From Calothrix sp. HK-06 (lineage in GTDB: Bacteria > Cyanobacteriota > Cyanobacteriia > Cyanobacteriales > Nostocaceae), in assembly GCF_001904745.1 (NCBI RefSeq), contig NZ_MRCD01000002.1, positions 75,938-139,937 on the forward strand: a stretch of DNA of 64,000 nucleotides, given 5' to 3'. Below the pieces are notes generated by a model that was not told where the DNA came from, made no database searches, and saw only the letters and a list, made by a program, of their open reading frames with translations. Below, piece by piece: positions 9,015 through 17,656 of the stretch; the first letter of the stretch is position 1, and each line of letters begins with the position of its first letter. A program made the position numbers and the translations under genes.

Positions 9015-9869
9015 ATGGAAACAAATGAACTCAAGTTTATCCTCAAGTTACTAGAGTGTAGCGATTATCGTTCTAGCTATGGCGCCAGTATATTTGACTC
9101 TTTTAAGGGTAAAGATAAAATTTGCTTTTCTTTAGGTGAGCGAGAACTTATAGACTACACCCGTGAAATTGCTACAGTCAAGATTTTATTACCTGGTCAA
9201 GCTTTGCTCAATCTTGACCCAAAAGAAGTACCAATAACAGAGAAAGAACGTCGGGTATTAGAGAAGATTAGTAAAGCTTCTGGGAAAATTAGTCCTGGTA
9301 AAATTACTTCGCCAAAAGCAAGTGAGCGGGATGAGATATTAAAAACCCTAAGTGATAGGGGTTTGATTGAAGCTGAAATGAAAATCAAGAGGACAAAAGC
9401 TGAGGTTTGGCTAACTGAACGCGGTGTTGCGTATTTACGTGATGATTATGTTCCTAAAGGCGCCGCGAATATCAGTTTAGACTTGCTCAGTAATTACCTG
9501 CGTTTTTTGCGAAAAGCTTTACATAGTACATCCGAACAAGTATCTACACTAATATCAACACCAGCATCTAAAATAGAGTCATCGGTTGAAAAAATTACCG
9601 ATATCAGTGATGAAGAAATTTTAGAAACTATCCGGAAACTAGATAGGGAGCTTGGTACTGACAATTATTTGCCAATCTTTCACTTGCGGCAAAAGTTACA
9701 GCCACCACTAACGCGCGATGAATTAGATAAAGCACTTTATCGTCTGCAAGCAAGCGACCAGATAGAGTTAAGTACTTTGCTAGACCCCACAGGTTATAAG
9801 CCCGAAGAAGTTGAAGCTGGAATTACTCAAAATATCGGTGGTTCATTGTTCTTTATTGGTGTCTACTAG
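9015..9869 (+). CDS. Winged-helix hypothetical protein, first gene of a nuclease/FtsK cassette
   Basis: 284 residues, family not recognised. Three parts can be seen. Residues 1-70 are a compact N-terminal domain (FILKLLECSDYRSSYGASIF). About 75-150 is a winged helix: ITEKERRVLEKISKASGKIS, then SERDEILKTLSDRGLIEAEM, then the wing KAEVWLTERGVAYLRDDYV. About 200-284 is a second winged-helix-like module (LPIFHLRQKLQPPLTRDELD, LYRLQASDQIELSTLL). There is no catalytic motif and no membrane segment. It starts 62 bases before an ATPase gene on the same strand and looks like the DNA-binding or adaptor subunit of the three-gene set. The helix-turn-helix content is an inference from hydrophobic patterning. 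Confidence 0.75.
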   Translation: METNELKFILKLLECSDYRSSYGASIFDSFKGKDKICFSLGERELIDYTREIATVKILLPGQALLNLDPKEVPITEKERRVLEKISKASGKISPGKITSPKASERDEILKTLSDRGLIEAEMKIKRTKAEVWLTERGVAYLRDDYVPKGAANISLDLLSNYLRFLRKALHSTSEQVSTLISTPASKIESSVEKITDISDEEILETIRKLDRELGTDNYLPIFHLRQKLQPPLTRDELDKALYRLQASDQIELSTLLDPTGYKPEEVEAGITQNIGGSLFFIGVY

Positions 9870-9931
9870 CTATATAAATAAAATTCTTCCTCAACACCCA
9901 ACATCAGTTCGTCTTCGGACAATTTTAAACT

Positions 9932-12001
9932 ATGGTATCTATCGACGAAATCATTAAGCGTGAGGTTAATCCTTTTGACCTTGTAAACATAGTAGTAGGT
10001 AATTTTTGGAATGATAATCAGGAATCGGCTTCGGTCGTGGAATCGATTCATCAAGATGTTATTAATGAAATCGAAGGTTATTTAGACCTTGTTGCGATGG
10101 ATAATCGCAGTCGCACACTATTACTTATAGGAGATTCTGGTTCGGGTAAAAGTTATCTTTTAGGTAGACTTAAACGAACTTTTAACCCAAAAGCGTTTTT
10201 TGCTTATATTGGGCCTTGGGCTGACAATGATTATATATGGCGCCATGTTTTGCGCTATACGGTTGATAGTTTAATCCAAGTTCCTGAAGGTCAAGAAGAA
10301 TCTCAATTAATTTTGTGGTTAAAAGGGTTATCAGCTTTCACTAAACGCAATCTAAAAAAACGCATTTTTAATGATAGTATCTGGCAAGTATTATTAAATG
10401 ATAGGCAACAGTTTATCAAACATCTTAAAAACACATATAAATTAGCAGGTATTTATAATGCTGATACTTTTTTTGGTGTTCTCCACGATTTGACAGACCC
10501 AGAACTATATCCTTTAGCTTGCGATTGGTTAAGAGGTGATGATTTAAGTGAAGAGTCAATGCAAGCTCTTAAAGTAAAATCATGTATTGATACAGAAGAT
10601 GCTGCCAAAAATATTTTAGCTAATTTTGGTAAAATCTCGACAGAGACACAACCAATCGTTCTTTGTTTTGACCAGCTTGAAACTACACCTAATTTTGACT
10701 CAAATCCTCAAGCAATATTCAATATTAATACTACTATACATAACGATAGTCTTAAAAACTTTTTAATTATCATTACCATAGTTAAAGACCATTGGATGCG
10801 TGCCAATAGGATGATTCTTCAATCAGATAAAGCAAGAATTGAACGTTTGATTGCACTTAGACCTATTAATTTAAATCAAGCAGAAGCAATTTGGGCTTAT
10901 CGCTTACAATCAATACATCAAAAAGCTAGTCCTCAACCAGATACATCAATATTTCCACTTAATAGAAAATTACTGGAAGATACTTATCCTGGCGGAAAAA
11001 CTTATCCGAGACAAACTATCAATTTAGGAAGGCAGGAATATCAAAAATACAAGATTGGGCTTATAAAGTCTACAACTGTAGTTATTACGACACCAAGACA
11101 GCCTGGTGAAACCCCTGTTGTTAGACTGATTCAGCCAGATAAGTCTAAAGATACTGGAACTGTTACTAAAATTCAAGCTGAGTTTGAATTAATTTGGCAA
11201 AAGGAAATTACAAAAACTCAGGGAAGAATTAATAAAATAACTTTTGTGGCTGCAAACGAACTAATACAAATGTTACAATTATCATTAGAAGCTTTGCAGT
11301 TGCAACCTGTTAAACCTAAATTACTAAGTGGCAAATATGCTAGTTACTCTTTGAGTTATCAAAATCATAAAGTCGGAAAAGTAGGGGTCATTTGGACAGA
11401 AGATGTTAATATGACAAGCTTTTTCAATATTATGAATGCTGCTCATAAAGTCATTCAGCAAAATGTTACTCAGAGACTATATTTGATTAGGATGGCTGGT
11501 GTTGGAGATGCAAAGCTTAAAGGGAATCAATTGTATCAGCAAATTTTTAAAGGTACTAAAAATATCCACATTAAGCCTAATTTACAATCTGTTCATATTC
11601 TTGCAACGTATCATAACTTAGTAAACTCTTCTAAGAGCCAAGAATTAGATATTGCTGGTAAGACTATTAATGTTTCGGAATTACAATCTTTAATTCGTGA
11701 ATCTAAAATTCTAGAAAAATGTACTTTATTACAAGATTTAGAACTTGTACCTAAAGTTGAACCAGAACCACATAGAAAACCAGATTTAAGACCTGTTAAA
11801 GATTTTCTGCTAAATCTTGTTACAACTCAAAACTTTATGGGAATTCCAACTCTACTATCGCAAGCTAGTAGTCAGTTCCCGAATGTCAGTGATAACGATG
11901 TTAAGCTTTTGCTTAATTTATTGTGCGATGAAAATCAACTTAAAGTTATGAATCCAAAGGCAAAGCTAGATGAACGGTTAGTTTGTTTAGTTGCTAAATA
12001 A
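9932..12001 (+). CDS. P-loop ATPase of the nuclease/FtsK cassette
   Basis: 689 residues, cytosolic. Walker A is LLLIGDSGSGKSYLL (Gly67 to Ser74). Walker B is PIVLCFDQLE at 241-250. A sensor-1-like strand LKNFLIIITIVKDHW follows. This is the pattern of AAA+/ORC- or STAND-like ATPases that load or regulate DNA machines. Residues about 420-590 form a separate alpha/beta domain (YSLSYQNHKVGKVGVIWTED ... IKPNLQSVHILATYHNL) reminiscent of nuclease-fold or ligand domains, but I see no firm active site. The C-terminal 60 residues (FMGIPTLLSQASSQFPNVSD, VKLLLNLLCDENQLKVMN) look like a winged helix. It lies 30 bases before the FtsK fusion gene. No named defence family is assigned. Confidence 0.8.
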   Translation: MVSIDEIIKREVNPFDLVNIVVGNFWNDNQESASVVESIHQDVINEIEGYLDLVAMDNRSRTLLLIGDSGSGKSYLLGRLKRTFNPKAFFAYIGPWADNDYIWRHVLRYTVDSLIQVPEGQEESQLILWLKGLSAFTKRNLKKRIFNDSIWQVLLNDRQQFIKHLKNTYKLAGIYNADTFFGVLHDLTDPELYPLACDWLRGDDLSEESMQALKVKSCIDTEDAAKNILANFGKISTETQPIVLCFDQLETTPNFDSNPQAIFNINTTIHNDSLKNFLIIITIVKDHWMRANRMILQSDKARIERLIALRPINLNQAEAIWAYRLQSIHQKASPQPDTSIFPLNRKLLEDTYPGGKTYPRQTINLGRQEYQKYKIGLIKSTTVVITTPRQPGETPVVRLIQPDKSKDTGTVTKIQAEFELIWQKEITKTQGRINKITFVAANELIQMLQLSLEALQLQPVKPKLLSGKYASYSLSYQNHKVGKVGVIWTEDVNMTSFFNIMNAAHKVIQQNVTQRLYLIRMAGVGDAKLKGNQLYQQIFKGTKNIHIKPNLQSVHILATYHNLVNSSKSQELDIAGKTINVSELQSLIRESKILEKCTLLQDLELVPKVEPEPHRKPDLRPVKDFLLNLVTTQNFMGIPTLLSQASSQFPNVSDNDVKLLLNLLCDENQLKVMNPKAKLDERLVCLVAK

Positions 12002-12031
12002 ATTTGAAAATGTGATAATTACTATTAATTC

Positions 12032-14665
12032 ATGGAATATTTAACAGAAAATAAAGAAATAATAACAAAGATTAATGAATTGGCTTTTGCTAAAACACTA
12101 TGGTTAGATACAGAAGTTGCTGACTGGAGTACTAATTATCCTAGGCTTTCTCTAATACAAGTTTTAGCTGACCCTAGTGTTACTGATGCGGCAAGCCAGT
12201 CTGTGTTTATTTTAGATGTGTTGGATAAACATGATTTGGCTTCTTACTTTATTCAGCAAATCATGGTTAATCCTCAAATCGAAAAAGTTTTTCATAATGC
12301 TACTTTTGATTTAAAGTATCTTGGTGGTAAGTCGGCTCACAATGTTACCTGTACTCTCAAAATAGCTCAAAAGATTACTAAAAATGTTTTAGGAACTTCC
12401 AATTTACAGTTGAAAACCTTGGCTTTAGAGTTATGTAAGTTTTCAGATGTAGATAAAGAAGAGCAAGGAAGTGACTGGGGGCGCCGCCCGCTTACTCCAA
12501 AGCAATTACAATATGCTGCTATGGATACAGTTTATTTAGCTGCCGTACATCACGCTTTATTAAAATTCTCTAAGTCTAATATAGTAAATTATATTTTTGA
12601 TATGGCGCCTTTAGGTAAGTCACCAGAAAAGCCGCAATCTTTGTCTTCAACACCTACTAAGTTACGAACTGCGTTTGAATGTCCTCGGTTATTCTATTTA
12701 AAAGAACATTTTGGAGGTAATACTTTATTTTTACCACCAGAAAATAATATTGGTATTGGTCAAATTTTTCATGATTTAGTAGATGAAATTATTTATTTAT
12801 TAATTAATAAACCCGAATTTACAGAGATATTTAAACCTGCGGCATCAGAGTTACTTGTAGAGAAAATAGCTTCTAATATACAACAGCTTTATTATAATAA
12901 AAGATTTTATTCTTATTTACAACAGTCAATAAAAAAAGATTCTAACCTAGCCCAACCGCTCTTTAAAGTTTGGCAAGGTTTACAAGGATTAATCCGGCGC
13001 TTTGCAGAACTACTCGTTATTAATCGACGCTATTGTAATGCTGAAAGTGTTATTCGGGAAACTTTTATAATTGAAGACCGTAAGCTAGAGCATTACTTCA
13101 ACTTACCTGATAACTCACAGCTAAGGGTTGCAGGAAGATTTGATTGCTTAGTTTTTAATTTTGAAACTAAGCACTTATGTGTCATCGAGTTTAAGACTTA
13201 CCAACCTGTAGACCCATCAGCACAATTAGCACAAGTAGCTGTTTATAGCTATATGATGTGGCAAAAGAAAAAAGTGCCTGTGGATTCAGCGGTTTACTGC
13301 GTTTTGCCAGAGTTTAAAGAGTATCAGTATCCTTGGGAACAGCTAGAGAATACAGTTCATCAGTTAATTCCTTATAAGTTACAACAAATGCAGCAATGGC
13401 TGGCTTGGGAACCTCCACTACCAAATCCTCCCCCAGCTACTACTCAACCATATTTGTGTAAAATTTGTCCCCAACAGCAAAAGTGTCAAAGTTATTTTGC
13501 TGATAATAGTCACAATCAAGATGCTGAAAATTTAGAGGATGGGCAGAATGTTGAGTATAAGGATGAGCAGGGTACTGAGTATAAAGACGGGCAGGATGCC
13601 CATTCTACAAGAAAGGATGAGCAATTAAGTAATGCTGATGCTATTGGACAAAGTTTAGTTACTACTTTGGAATCTTTTGGCATTGGTGTAGATTTTCAAG
13701 GTGTGGCTGTGGCGCCTGCTTTTATTCGGGTAAAATTAAAACCTCAGCTTGGTGTAAAAGTTAACGCACTGCTGAAATTAACTGCGGATTTACAAGTGCA
13801 AATGGGTTTAGCAAGTCCACCTTTAATTGCTCCTCAAGCTGGCTATGTCAGTATTGATTTACCCCGCACACAAAGACAAGTTGCTAAATTTAAAGATTAT
13901 GTTGAGTCTCAAATTTTACCAGCAAATGCAGCAGTAAAAATTGCAATCGGGGTAGATTTAGAAGGAAAATTGCTAGAGGCTGATTTATCAGACCCTAACA
14001 CGTGTCACTTTTTAATTGGTGGTACAACTGGTAGTGGAAAGAGTGAATTTTTACGTGCGCTTCTTCTTAGTCTCCTTGTTCGTCATTCTCCACAACATTT
14101 GAAAATTGTTTTAGTTGACCCTAAACGTGTCACTTTTCCTGAATTTGAGGGGATGAAGTGGTTGTACTCTCCAGTTGTCAAAGATGGGGATACCGCTATC
14201 GAATTGATGGAAAATCTAGTAGGGGAGATGGAAAAACGTTATAAGCTGTTTGAAAAAACAGGATGTAATGATTTAAGTAGCTACAACCAACGTTCTCAAA
14301 CACCTTTACCGCGTATAGTTTGTATTTTTGACGAATACGCTGATTTTATGGCTGAAAAAGAACTTCGCAAAGCTTTAGAACAAAGCATCAAACGTTTGGG
14401 AGCTATGGCAAGAGCTGCTGGAATTCATCTTATTATTGCTACTCAACGTCCCGAAGCAGGTGTTGTGACTCCAATTATTCGTTCAAATTTACCAGGAAGA
14501 GTAGCTTTGAAAACCGCAAGTGAAGCTGACTCTATGATTATTCTTGGTGGTAAACAAAATTCCGCAGCGTACTTGTTAGGAAAAGGTGATTTGCTTTACC
14601 AAACAGGCGCCTATTTACACCGTTTACAAAGCTTATTTGCGACAAATATACAACTTAACAACTAA
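12032..14665 (+). CDS. Fusion of RNase D-like exonuclease, Fe-S PD-(D/E)XK nuclease and FtsK/SpoIIIE motor
   Basis: 877 residues with three enzymatic modules. (1) Residues 1-180 are a DEDDy 3'-5' exonuclease: Asp26 and Glu28 in WLDTEVADW, Asp93 in HNATFDLKYL, and Tyr161 with Asp165 in YAAMDTVYLA, a complete set. (2) Residues 205-490 are a RecB/Cas4-type PD-(D/E)XK nuclease: FECPRLFYL with Cys217, GQIFHDLVDE (His247), AGRFDCLVF (Asp371), CVIEFKTY (Glu386, Lys388), QLAQVAVYSYMM, and CKICPQQQKC (Cys476, Cys479, Cys485). Four cysteines are placed for a 4Fe-4S cluster. (3) Residues 540-877 are an FtsK/SpoIIIE/HerA ATPase: Walker A IGGTTGSGKSEF near 662-673, Walker B IVCIFDEYADF, and ATQRPEAG. No FtsK gamma domain or membrane region is present. 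The charged linker at 495-535 overlaps a dispersed repeat. It is the third gene of a co-directional set and the likely effector. Confidence 0.88.
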   Translation: MEYLTENKEIITKINELAFAKTLWLDTEVADWSTNYPRLSLIQVLADPSVTDAASQSVFILDVLDKHDLASYFIQQIMVNPQIEKVFHNATFDLKYLGGKSAHNVTCTLKIAQKITKNVLGTSNLQLKTLALELCKFSDVDKEEQGSDWGRRPLTPKQLQYAAMDTVYLAAVHHALLKFSKSNIVNYIFDMAPLGKSPEKPQSLSSTPTKLRTAFECPRLFYLKEHFGGNTLFLPPENNIGIGQIFHDLVDEIIYLLINKPEFTEIFKPAASELLVEKIASNIQQLYYNKRFYSYLQQSIKKDSNLAQPLFKVWQGLQGLIRRFAELLVINRRYCNAESVIRETFIIEDRKLEHYFNLPDNSQLRVAGRFDCLVFNFETKHLCVIEFKTYQPVDPSAQLAQVAVYSYMMWQKKKVPVDSAVYCVLPEFKEYQYPWEQLENTVHQLIPYKLQQMQQWLAWEPPLPNPPPATTQPYLCKICPQQQKCQSYFADNSHNQDAENLEDGQNVEYKDEQGTEYKDGQDAHSTRKDEQLSNADAIGQSLVTTLESFGIGVDFQGVAVAPAFIRVKLKPQLGVKVNALLKLTADLQVQMGLASPPLIAPQAGYVSIDLPRTQRQVAKFKDYVESQILPANAAVKIAIGVDLEGKLLEADLSDPNTCHFLIGGTTGSGKSEFLRALLLSLLVRHSPQHLKIVLVDPKRVTFPEFEGMKWLYSPVVKDGDTAIELMENLVGEMEKRYKLFEKTGCNDLSSYNQRSQTPLPRIVCIFDEYADFMAEKELRKALEQSIKRLGAMARAAGIHLIIATQRPEAGVVTPIIRSNLPGRVALKTASEADSMIILGGKQNSAAYLLGKGDLLYQTGAYLHRLQSLFATNIQLNN
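13587..13612. repeat. Family A repeat inside the fusion gene linker
   Basis: GACGGGCAGGATGCCCATTC followed by TACAAG lies in frame in the nuclease-motor linker. The preceding 60 bases hold short direct repeats (GAGTATAAGGATGAGCAG, GAGTATAAAGACGGGCAG) that encode EYKDEQ and EYKDGQ. An intergenic repeat family has therefore been accommodated as coding sequence. Confidence 0.65.
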
Positions 14666-14700
14666 GCGCGCATGATAAAATGATATAGGACAACCACGCT

Positions 14701-14931
14701 TTATTCAGTTCGTTCTTGATGGTAACGATTTAGCCAACTTTGAATAAGGGCTTGGTCTATTAATTGTAAATCTTGAACGAGGTCTGTTTCGGTGTAGGGT
14801 AGGTACGCTTCATGCGCTTCAAGGAAGGCATCGGTTGCTAGTCGTCCGGGAAGGTTGAGAATACGCTGTACTTCGGCAGCAGAAAGTTGACGACTGCGGT
14901 AAGCATCAACGACGAGGGATTCAAGCGCGCG
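14701..14931 (-). pseudogene. UPF0175-like antitoxin fragment (no own start)
   Basis: The minus frame ending at TAA 14701 reads LESLVVDAYRSRQLSAAEVQ then LNLPGRLATDAFLEAHEAYL and YTETDLVQDLQLIDQ. This matches the C-terminal half of UPF0175-type proteins, which usually read ALEAYRSG.LS..QV..LLG..T...AFLKEHG.YL. No start codon is visible in this frame before it runs into the HepT-like frame upstream. It is a truncated remnant joined out of frame to another antitoxin-system gene. Confidence 0.6.
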
Positions 14932-14987
14932 TCTTGTGCCGCATCTTTAATATGTTTTAGCCGAGTTAAATCATCAACTTTGCTCAT
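14838..14987 (-). pseudogene. HepT-like toxin start fused into foreign sequence
   Basis: An ATG at 14987 overlaps the end of the nucleotidyltransferase gene by 14 bases, the usual MNT-HepT overlap. It gives MSKVDDLTRLKHIKDAAQDA, the standard HepT N-terminus. After about 20 codons the HepT similarity stops at a GCGCGC, and the frame runs 29 more codons to TAG at 14838-14840. The downstream DNA belongs, in another frame, to an UPF0175-like gene. The toxin is therefore lost. Confidence 0.7.
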
Positions 14988-15282
14988 AAATAACCATCGC
15001 TTCTATTAAAACTTCAGAGCGAAAATAACAGCTTAAATCTGCTAAAGTTCTTAAATCTACTTTGCGATTTATTATATTTGATAACTCATCCTCCATTGTA
15101 ACAATAGCTAAACCTGGAGTTTTTCCTGGTTTAAATTCTCCTAAAACATCCACATCACTTTCTTTAGTAAAATCATCTCTTAATACAGAACCAAATAAAG
15201 AAAGCTTGTGGATTGAGTAACGTTGACAAAATTGTTTAATTTTTTCGTAAGATAAATGAATAGGAAGACTTTTTTGTTTCAT
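14974..15282 (-). CDS. MNT-domain nucleotidyltransferase (MntA-type antitoxin)
   Basis: 102 residues, minimal nucleotidyltransferase. The signature LSLFGSVLRDDFTKESDVDV carries Gly31-Ser32 and the metal-binding Asp43 and Asp45 (GSx10DxD). MntA proteins AMPylate and neutralise the HepT RNase toxin. The partner gene should follow with a short overlap, and it does begin that way (ATG at 14987) but is truncated after about 20 codons. The third carboxylate is probably in the NRKVDLRTL segment. This is a surviving antitoxin of a broken toxin-antitoxin pair. Confidence 0.85.
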   Translation of the reverse strand: MKQKSLPIHLSYEKIKQFCQRYSIHKLSLFGSVLRDDFTKESDVDVLGEFKPGKTPGLAIVTMEDELSNIINRKVDLRTLADLSCYFRSEVLIEAMVIYEQS

Positions 15283-15540
15283 GGTTACAATCTTAATAAT
15301 TTTATTTCCATGATAACTTGAGTTTAACTCAGTAATCGTGCGTCACTAAGTCCTATAATACCATTTGGAAGAATAAATTATAATTTAGACTTCCTAGATT
15401 TAGAAAATTACCTGTATTTCTTCTCTACTTTCTACTCGAAAGTTCCTATTCTCCGTTCTCTTTTCGGCTTCGGACGAGCTATTCTGCAACCAGATGGCGC
15501 CTATTGTGCCATCTGAAGCGCGTGGAACACAGCGCACGCG

Positions 15541-15570
15541 GGCGGGCAAGGATGCCCGCTCCACAAGAAA
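15541..15570. repeat. Family A hairpin repeat
   Basis: GGCGGGCAAGGATGCCCGCT followed by CCACAAGAAA. Same family as 3571, 28827 and 52143 (inverse orientation to 3571 and 52143). Confidence 0.75.
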
Positions 15571-15704
15571 GAGATGTCACCTCACAAAATCTCTTTTTTG
15601 TTTGCTCTGTTGGTTATTCTTCGCTGGTATAATTTTGACTGCTTGAAATTGTGAGGGGTATGGGGAGGTAAGTTAATAAATACTCATATATATATGTTGG
15701 GTTT

Positions 15705-15739
15705 ATGTTGGGTTCCGCAAAGCCTCCACCCAACCTACA
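15705..15739. repeat. TTGGGTTCC...ACCCAACCTACA hairpin repeat
   Basis: Inverted repeat with arms ATGTTGGGTT and ACCCAACCTACA around CCGCAAAGCCTCC. A second copy at 52835-52868 overlaps the stop of the CHAT gene at 52863. Confidence 0.7.
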
Positions 15740-15769
15740 ATGTGAATGCGTTATTGGAAGGGTTGACTA

Positions 15770-16654
15770 ATGGGATATGTAATTGCGACTGCGAATATGA
15801 AGGGTGGTGTGGGTAAAACGACACTTACTGTTAATATGGCTACTTGTTTGGCGAAAAATCACGGTAAACGGGTGTTAGTTATCGATTTAGATACGCAAAT
15901 TAGCGCTACTCTAAGTTTGATGTCTCCTGTTGAGTTTGCTAATCGTCGTAAACAGGGCAAAACGTTTCGATATTTAATTGACCAAATTATGACCCCTAGT
16001 GAGGCGCCGAGCCATACAATTCATGATGTAATTCAAAAGCAGGTTTGTAATGTACAGGGTCTAGATATGATACCTGGCGACATTGACTTGTACGATGAGT
16101 TTGTGGTATCAGAACTTTTGCACCAGCAAGCAGTAACTTTAGGTGAGAAGGATTTTGAGACTATTTGGAACCGTTTTGAGCGGGTTTTGCTAAGTAAAAT
16201 ATTGGAACCAGTACGCAATGAGTACGATTTTATTATTTGTGATTGCGCTCCCGGTTATACTTTACTAACACGTAGCGCGCTGGCAACGAGTAATTTCTAT
16301 ATATTGCCTGCAAAACCTGAGCCATTATCTATAGTTGGAATTCAACTTTTAGAAAGACGCATTGCCCAGCTAAAAGATAGTCACGAGCAGGAAGCTAAGA
16401 TTGATATTCAAATGCTGGGGATTGTATTTACCATGTACAGCGGTAATTTACTCAGTGGTAGGTATTATAAGCAAGTAATGAACCGTGTATATCAGGACTT
16501 TGGCGATAGTAAGGTGTTTAAAAGCCAGGTACCAATGGATATGAACGTTGCAAAAGCTGTTGATAGTTTTATGCCTGTGGTTTTAAATAATCCTCAGTCT
16601 CCTGGTTCTAAATCTTTTGTGCAGTTGACACAAGAGTTATTAATGAAATTGTGA
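15770..16654 (+). CDS. ParA-family ATPase (orphan)
   Basis: 294-residue deviant Walker ATPase. Walker A is ANMKGGVGKTTLTVNMA with the signature lysine at residue 11. Switch II is VIDLDTQISATLSL, and Walker B is DFIICDCAPGYTLL. Such proteins bind DNA or the nucleoid as ATP dimers and position plasmids, chromosomes or protein cargo. No ParB or centromere-like repeats are visible next to it. The gene downstream is an unrelated convergent DUF4058 gene. It ends about 18 bases before a hairpin repeat (16672-16703) that can serve as terminator. Cargo unknown; it could be a relic of an integrated plasmid or a specialised positioning ATPase. Confidence 0.9.
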   Translation: MGYVIATANMKGGVGKTTLTVNMATCLAKNHGKRVLVIDLDTQISATLSLMSPVEFANRRKQGKTFRYLIDQIMTPSEAPSHTIHDVIQKQVCNVQGLDMIPGDIDLYDEFVVSELLHQQAVTLGEKDFETIWNRFERVLLSKILEPVRNEYDFIICDCAPGYTLLTRSALATSNFYILPAKPEPLSIVGIQLLERRIAQLKDSHEQEAKIDIQMLGIVFTMYSGNLLSGRYYKQVMNRVYQDFGDSKVFKSQVPMDMNVAKAVDSFMPVVLNNPQSPGSKSFVQLTQELLMKL

Positions 16655-16671
16655 CCTCTAAACTCACTCTA

Positions 16672-16703
16672 AAGCCCCCCTTAATAAGGGGGTTGGGGGG
16701 ATT
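16672..16703. repeat. CCCCCTTAATAAGGGGG hairpin between convergent genes
   Basis: AGCCCCCCTTAATAAGGGGG followed by TTGGGGGGATTA. It separates the convergent ParA and DUF4058 genes and touches the stop codon of DUF4058 at 16702. Probable bidirectional terminator; same family as 8203-8270. Confidence 0.75.
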
Positions 16704-17481
16704 ATTTACGTAATCCTTGCTCACGTAAAAGCCTATCATACCACGCTGTATTGTCAGGTTTGAGAGGTGGTACTGGTTCAAGATTATAATCAATTCTTAA
16801 ATGATATCTGGCACGATTATATATACTGTTTAACAAAGATTGTATATCTAAAATTGGTTCTATATCTTCTGATTGTAAAGGTAGCTGAAATGAGGGTATT
16901 GGCTGTTGCACAGAAAAAGTATATAGTTTCGCTTTGGGGCGAATATCGCTTCTACTGACAATGATGTAATAATCGTTTATGGCTACTTTTCCTAGTATCA
17001 ACATTGGTTTGCCACTTCTTAATAAATCAATTTCTACTAAGTGAGAAAGGCTAGCTAACACTTTTTTCCGTTTACTTTCGTAGGCTTTTCTGCCTTCTCC
17101 AGCTTTTTTATTTTTCGGAGATATAATTTCTATTGTTGTCACTACAAAACCAGTTGCTATTTCTCGTATTTCTAAGTAACTTTCTGTAACGTTTTCTGGC
17201 ATTGGCATCATTATTGTTATACCTTCTGATGTAGAAAGCTGTGTTGTAGATGAATGTTGCGGCGCCAGCTGTTTAGAAAAAACAGAAACATCAGGTATTC
17301 CAACAGATACAGAATCTGAGTCATCACTTAAATAAGTGCGTTGTTCAATGGCAACTTGATATTGCTGCGGGATATTTACTTCAATTGCGTCTGCTATCGC
17401 TGTAATCAATCTATGATGTAACTCTGCCCAAAATACAGGATTCTCTAAATATGGATTCATTCCTGGAAACGGATTATTCAT
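16702..17481 (-). CDS. DUF4058 family protein
   Basis: Start set at the ATG at 17481, because DUF4058 proteins begin with N/S-PFPGMNPYLE and the sequence there is MNNPFPGMNPYLENP. The frame is open five codons further upstream. The family is common in cyanobacteria, often in many copies, about 250-260 residues long, and of unknown function. Its pattern of conserved acidic and lysine residues (VVTTIEIISPKNKKAGEGRK, YESKRKKVL) resembles a PD-(D/E)XK-like or Uma2-like fold, but that is an impression. The stop codon falls at the edge of a hairpin repeat. Confidence 0.88.
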   Translation of the reverse strand: MNNPFPGMNPYLENPVFWAELHHRLITAIADAIEVNIPQQYQVAIEQRTYLSDDSDSVSVGIPDVSVFSKQLAPQHSSTTQLSTSEGITIMMPMPENVTESYLEIREIATGFVVTTIEIISPKNKKAGEGRKAYESKRKKVLASLSHLVEIDLLRSGKPMLILGKVAINDYYIIVSRSDIRPKAKLYTFSVQQPIPSFQLPLQSEDIEPILDIQSLLNSIYNRARYHLRIDYNLEPVPPLKPDNTAWYDRLLREQGLRK

Positions 17482-17656
17482 TTTTGGAGCGTCCAAAAAA
17501 AGCTACTCTTAAATTTTAATCATCTTACTGACTTTTGTGGTGTTAGAGAGTATTTGCTTCTTTTGATGGCGCCAAATTATTTCGTTTGGCAGAAGATGCG
17601 CGCGTGTGATGAGCCATATATTGACCCTATGGATATATGATATTAGGCTGTGTAGT

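Larger units (their letters stand above)
15283..15769. other. 487-base intergenic region with two repeats
   Basis: No supported gene. It holds a family A hairpin (15541-15570) and a TTGGGTTCC family hairpin (15705-15739). Bases 15474-15520 carry a further inverted pair around CAGATGGCGCC and GTGCCATCTG. The last 30 bases should contain the ParA ribosome-binding site (GGAAGGGTTG, 15756-15765). Confidence 0.5.

Noticed and set aside
15770-16654. ParA at 15770 as part of the nuclease cassette
   Set aside because: About 1.1 kb away, separated by toxin-antitoxin remnants and repeats; no evidence of linkage.
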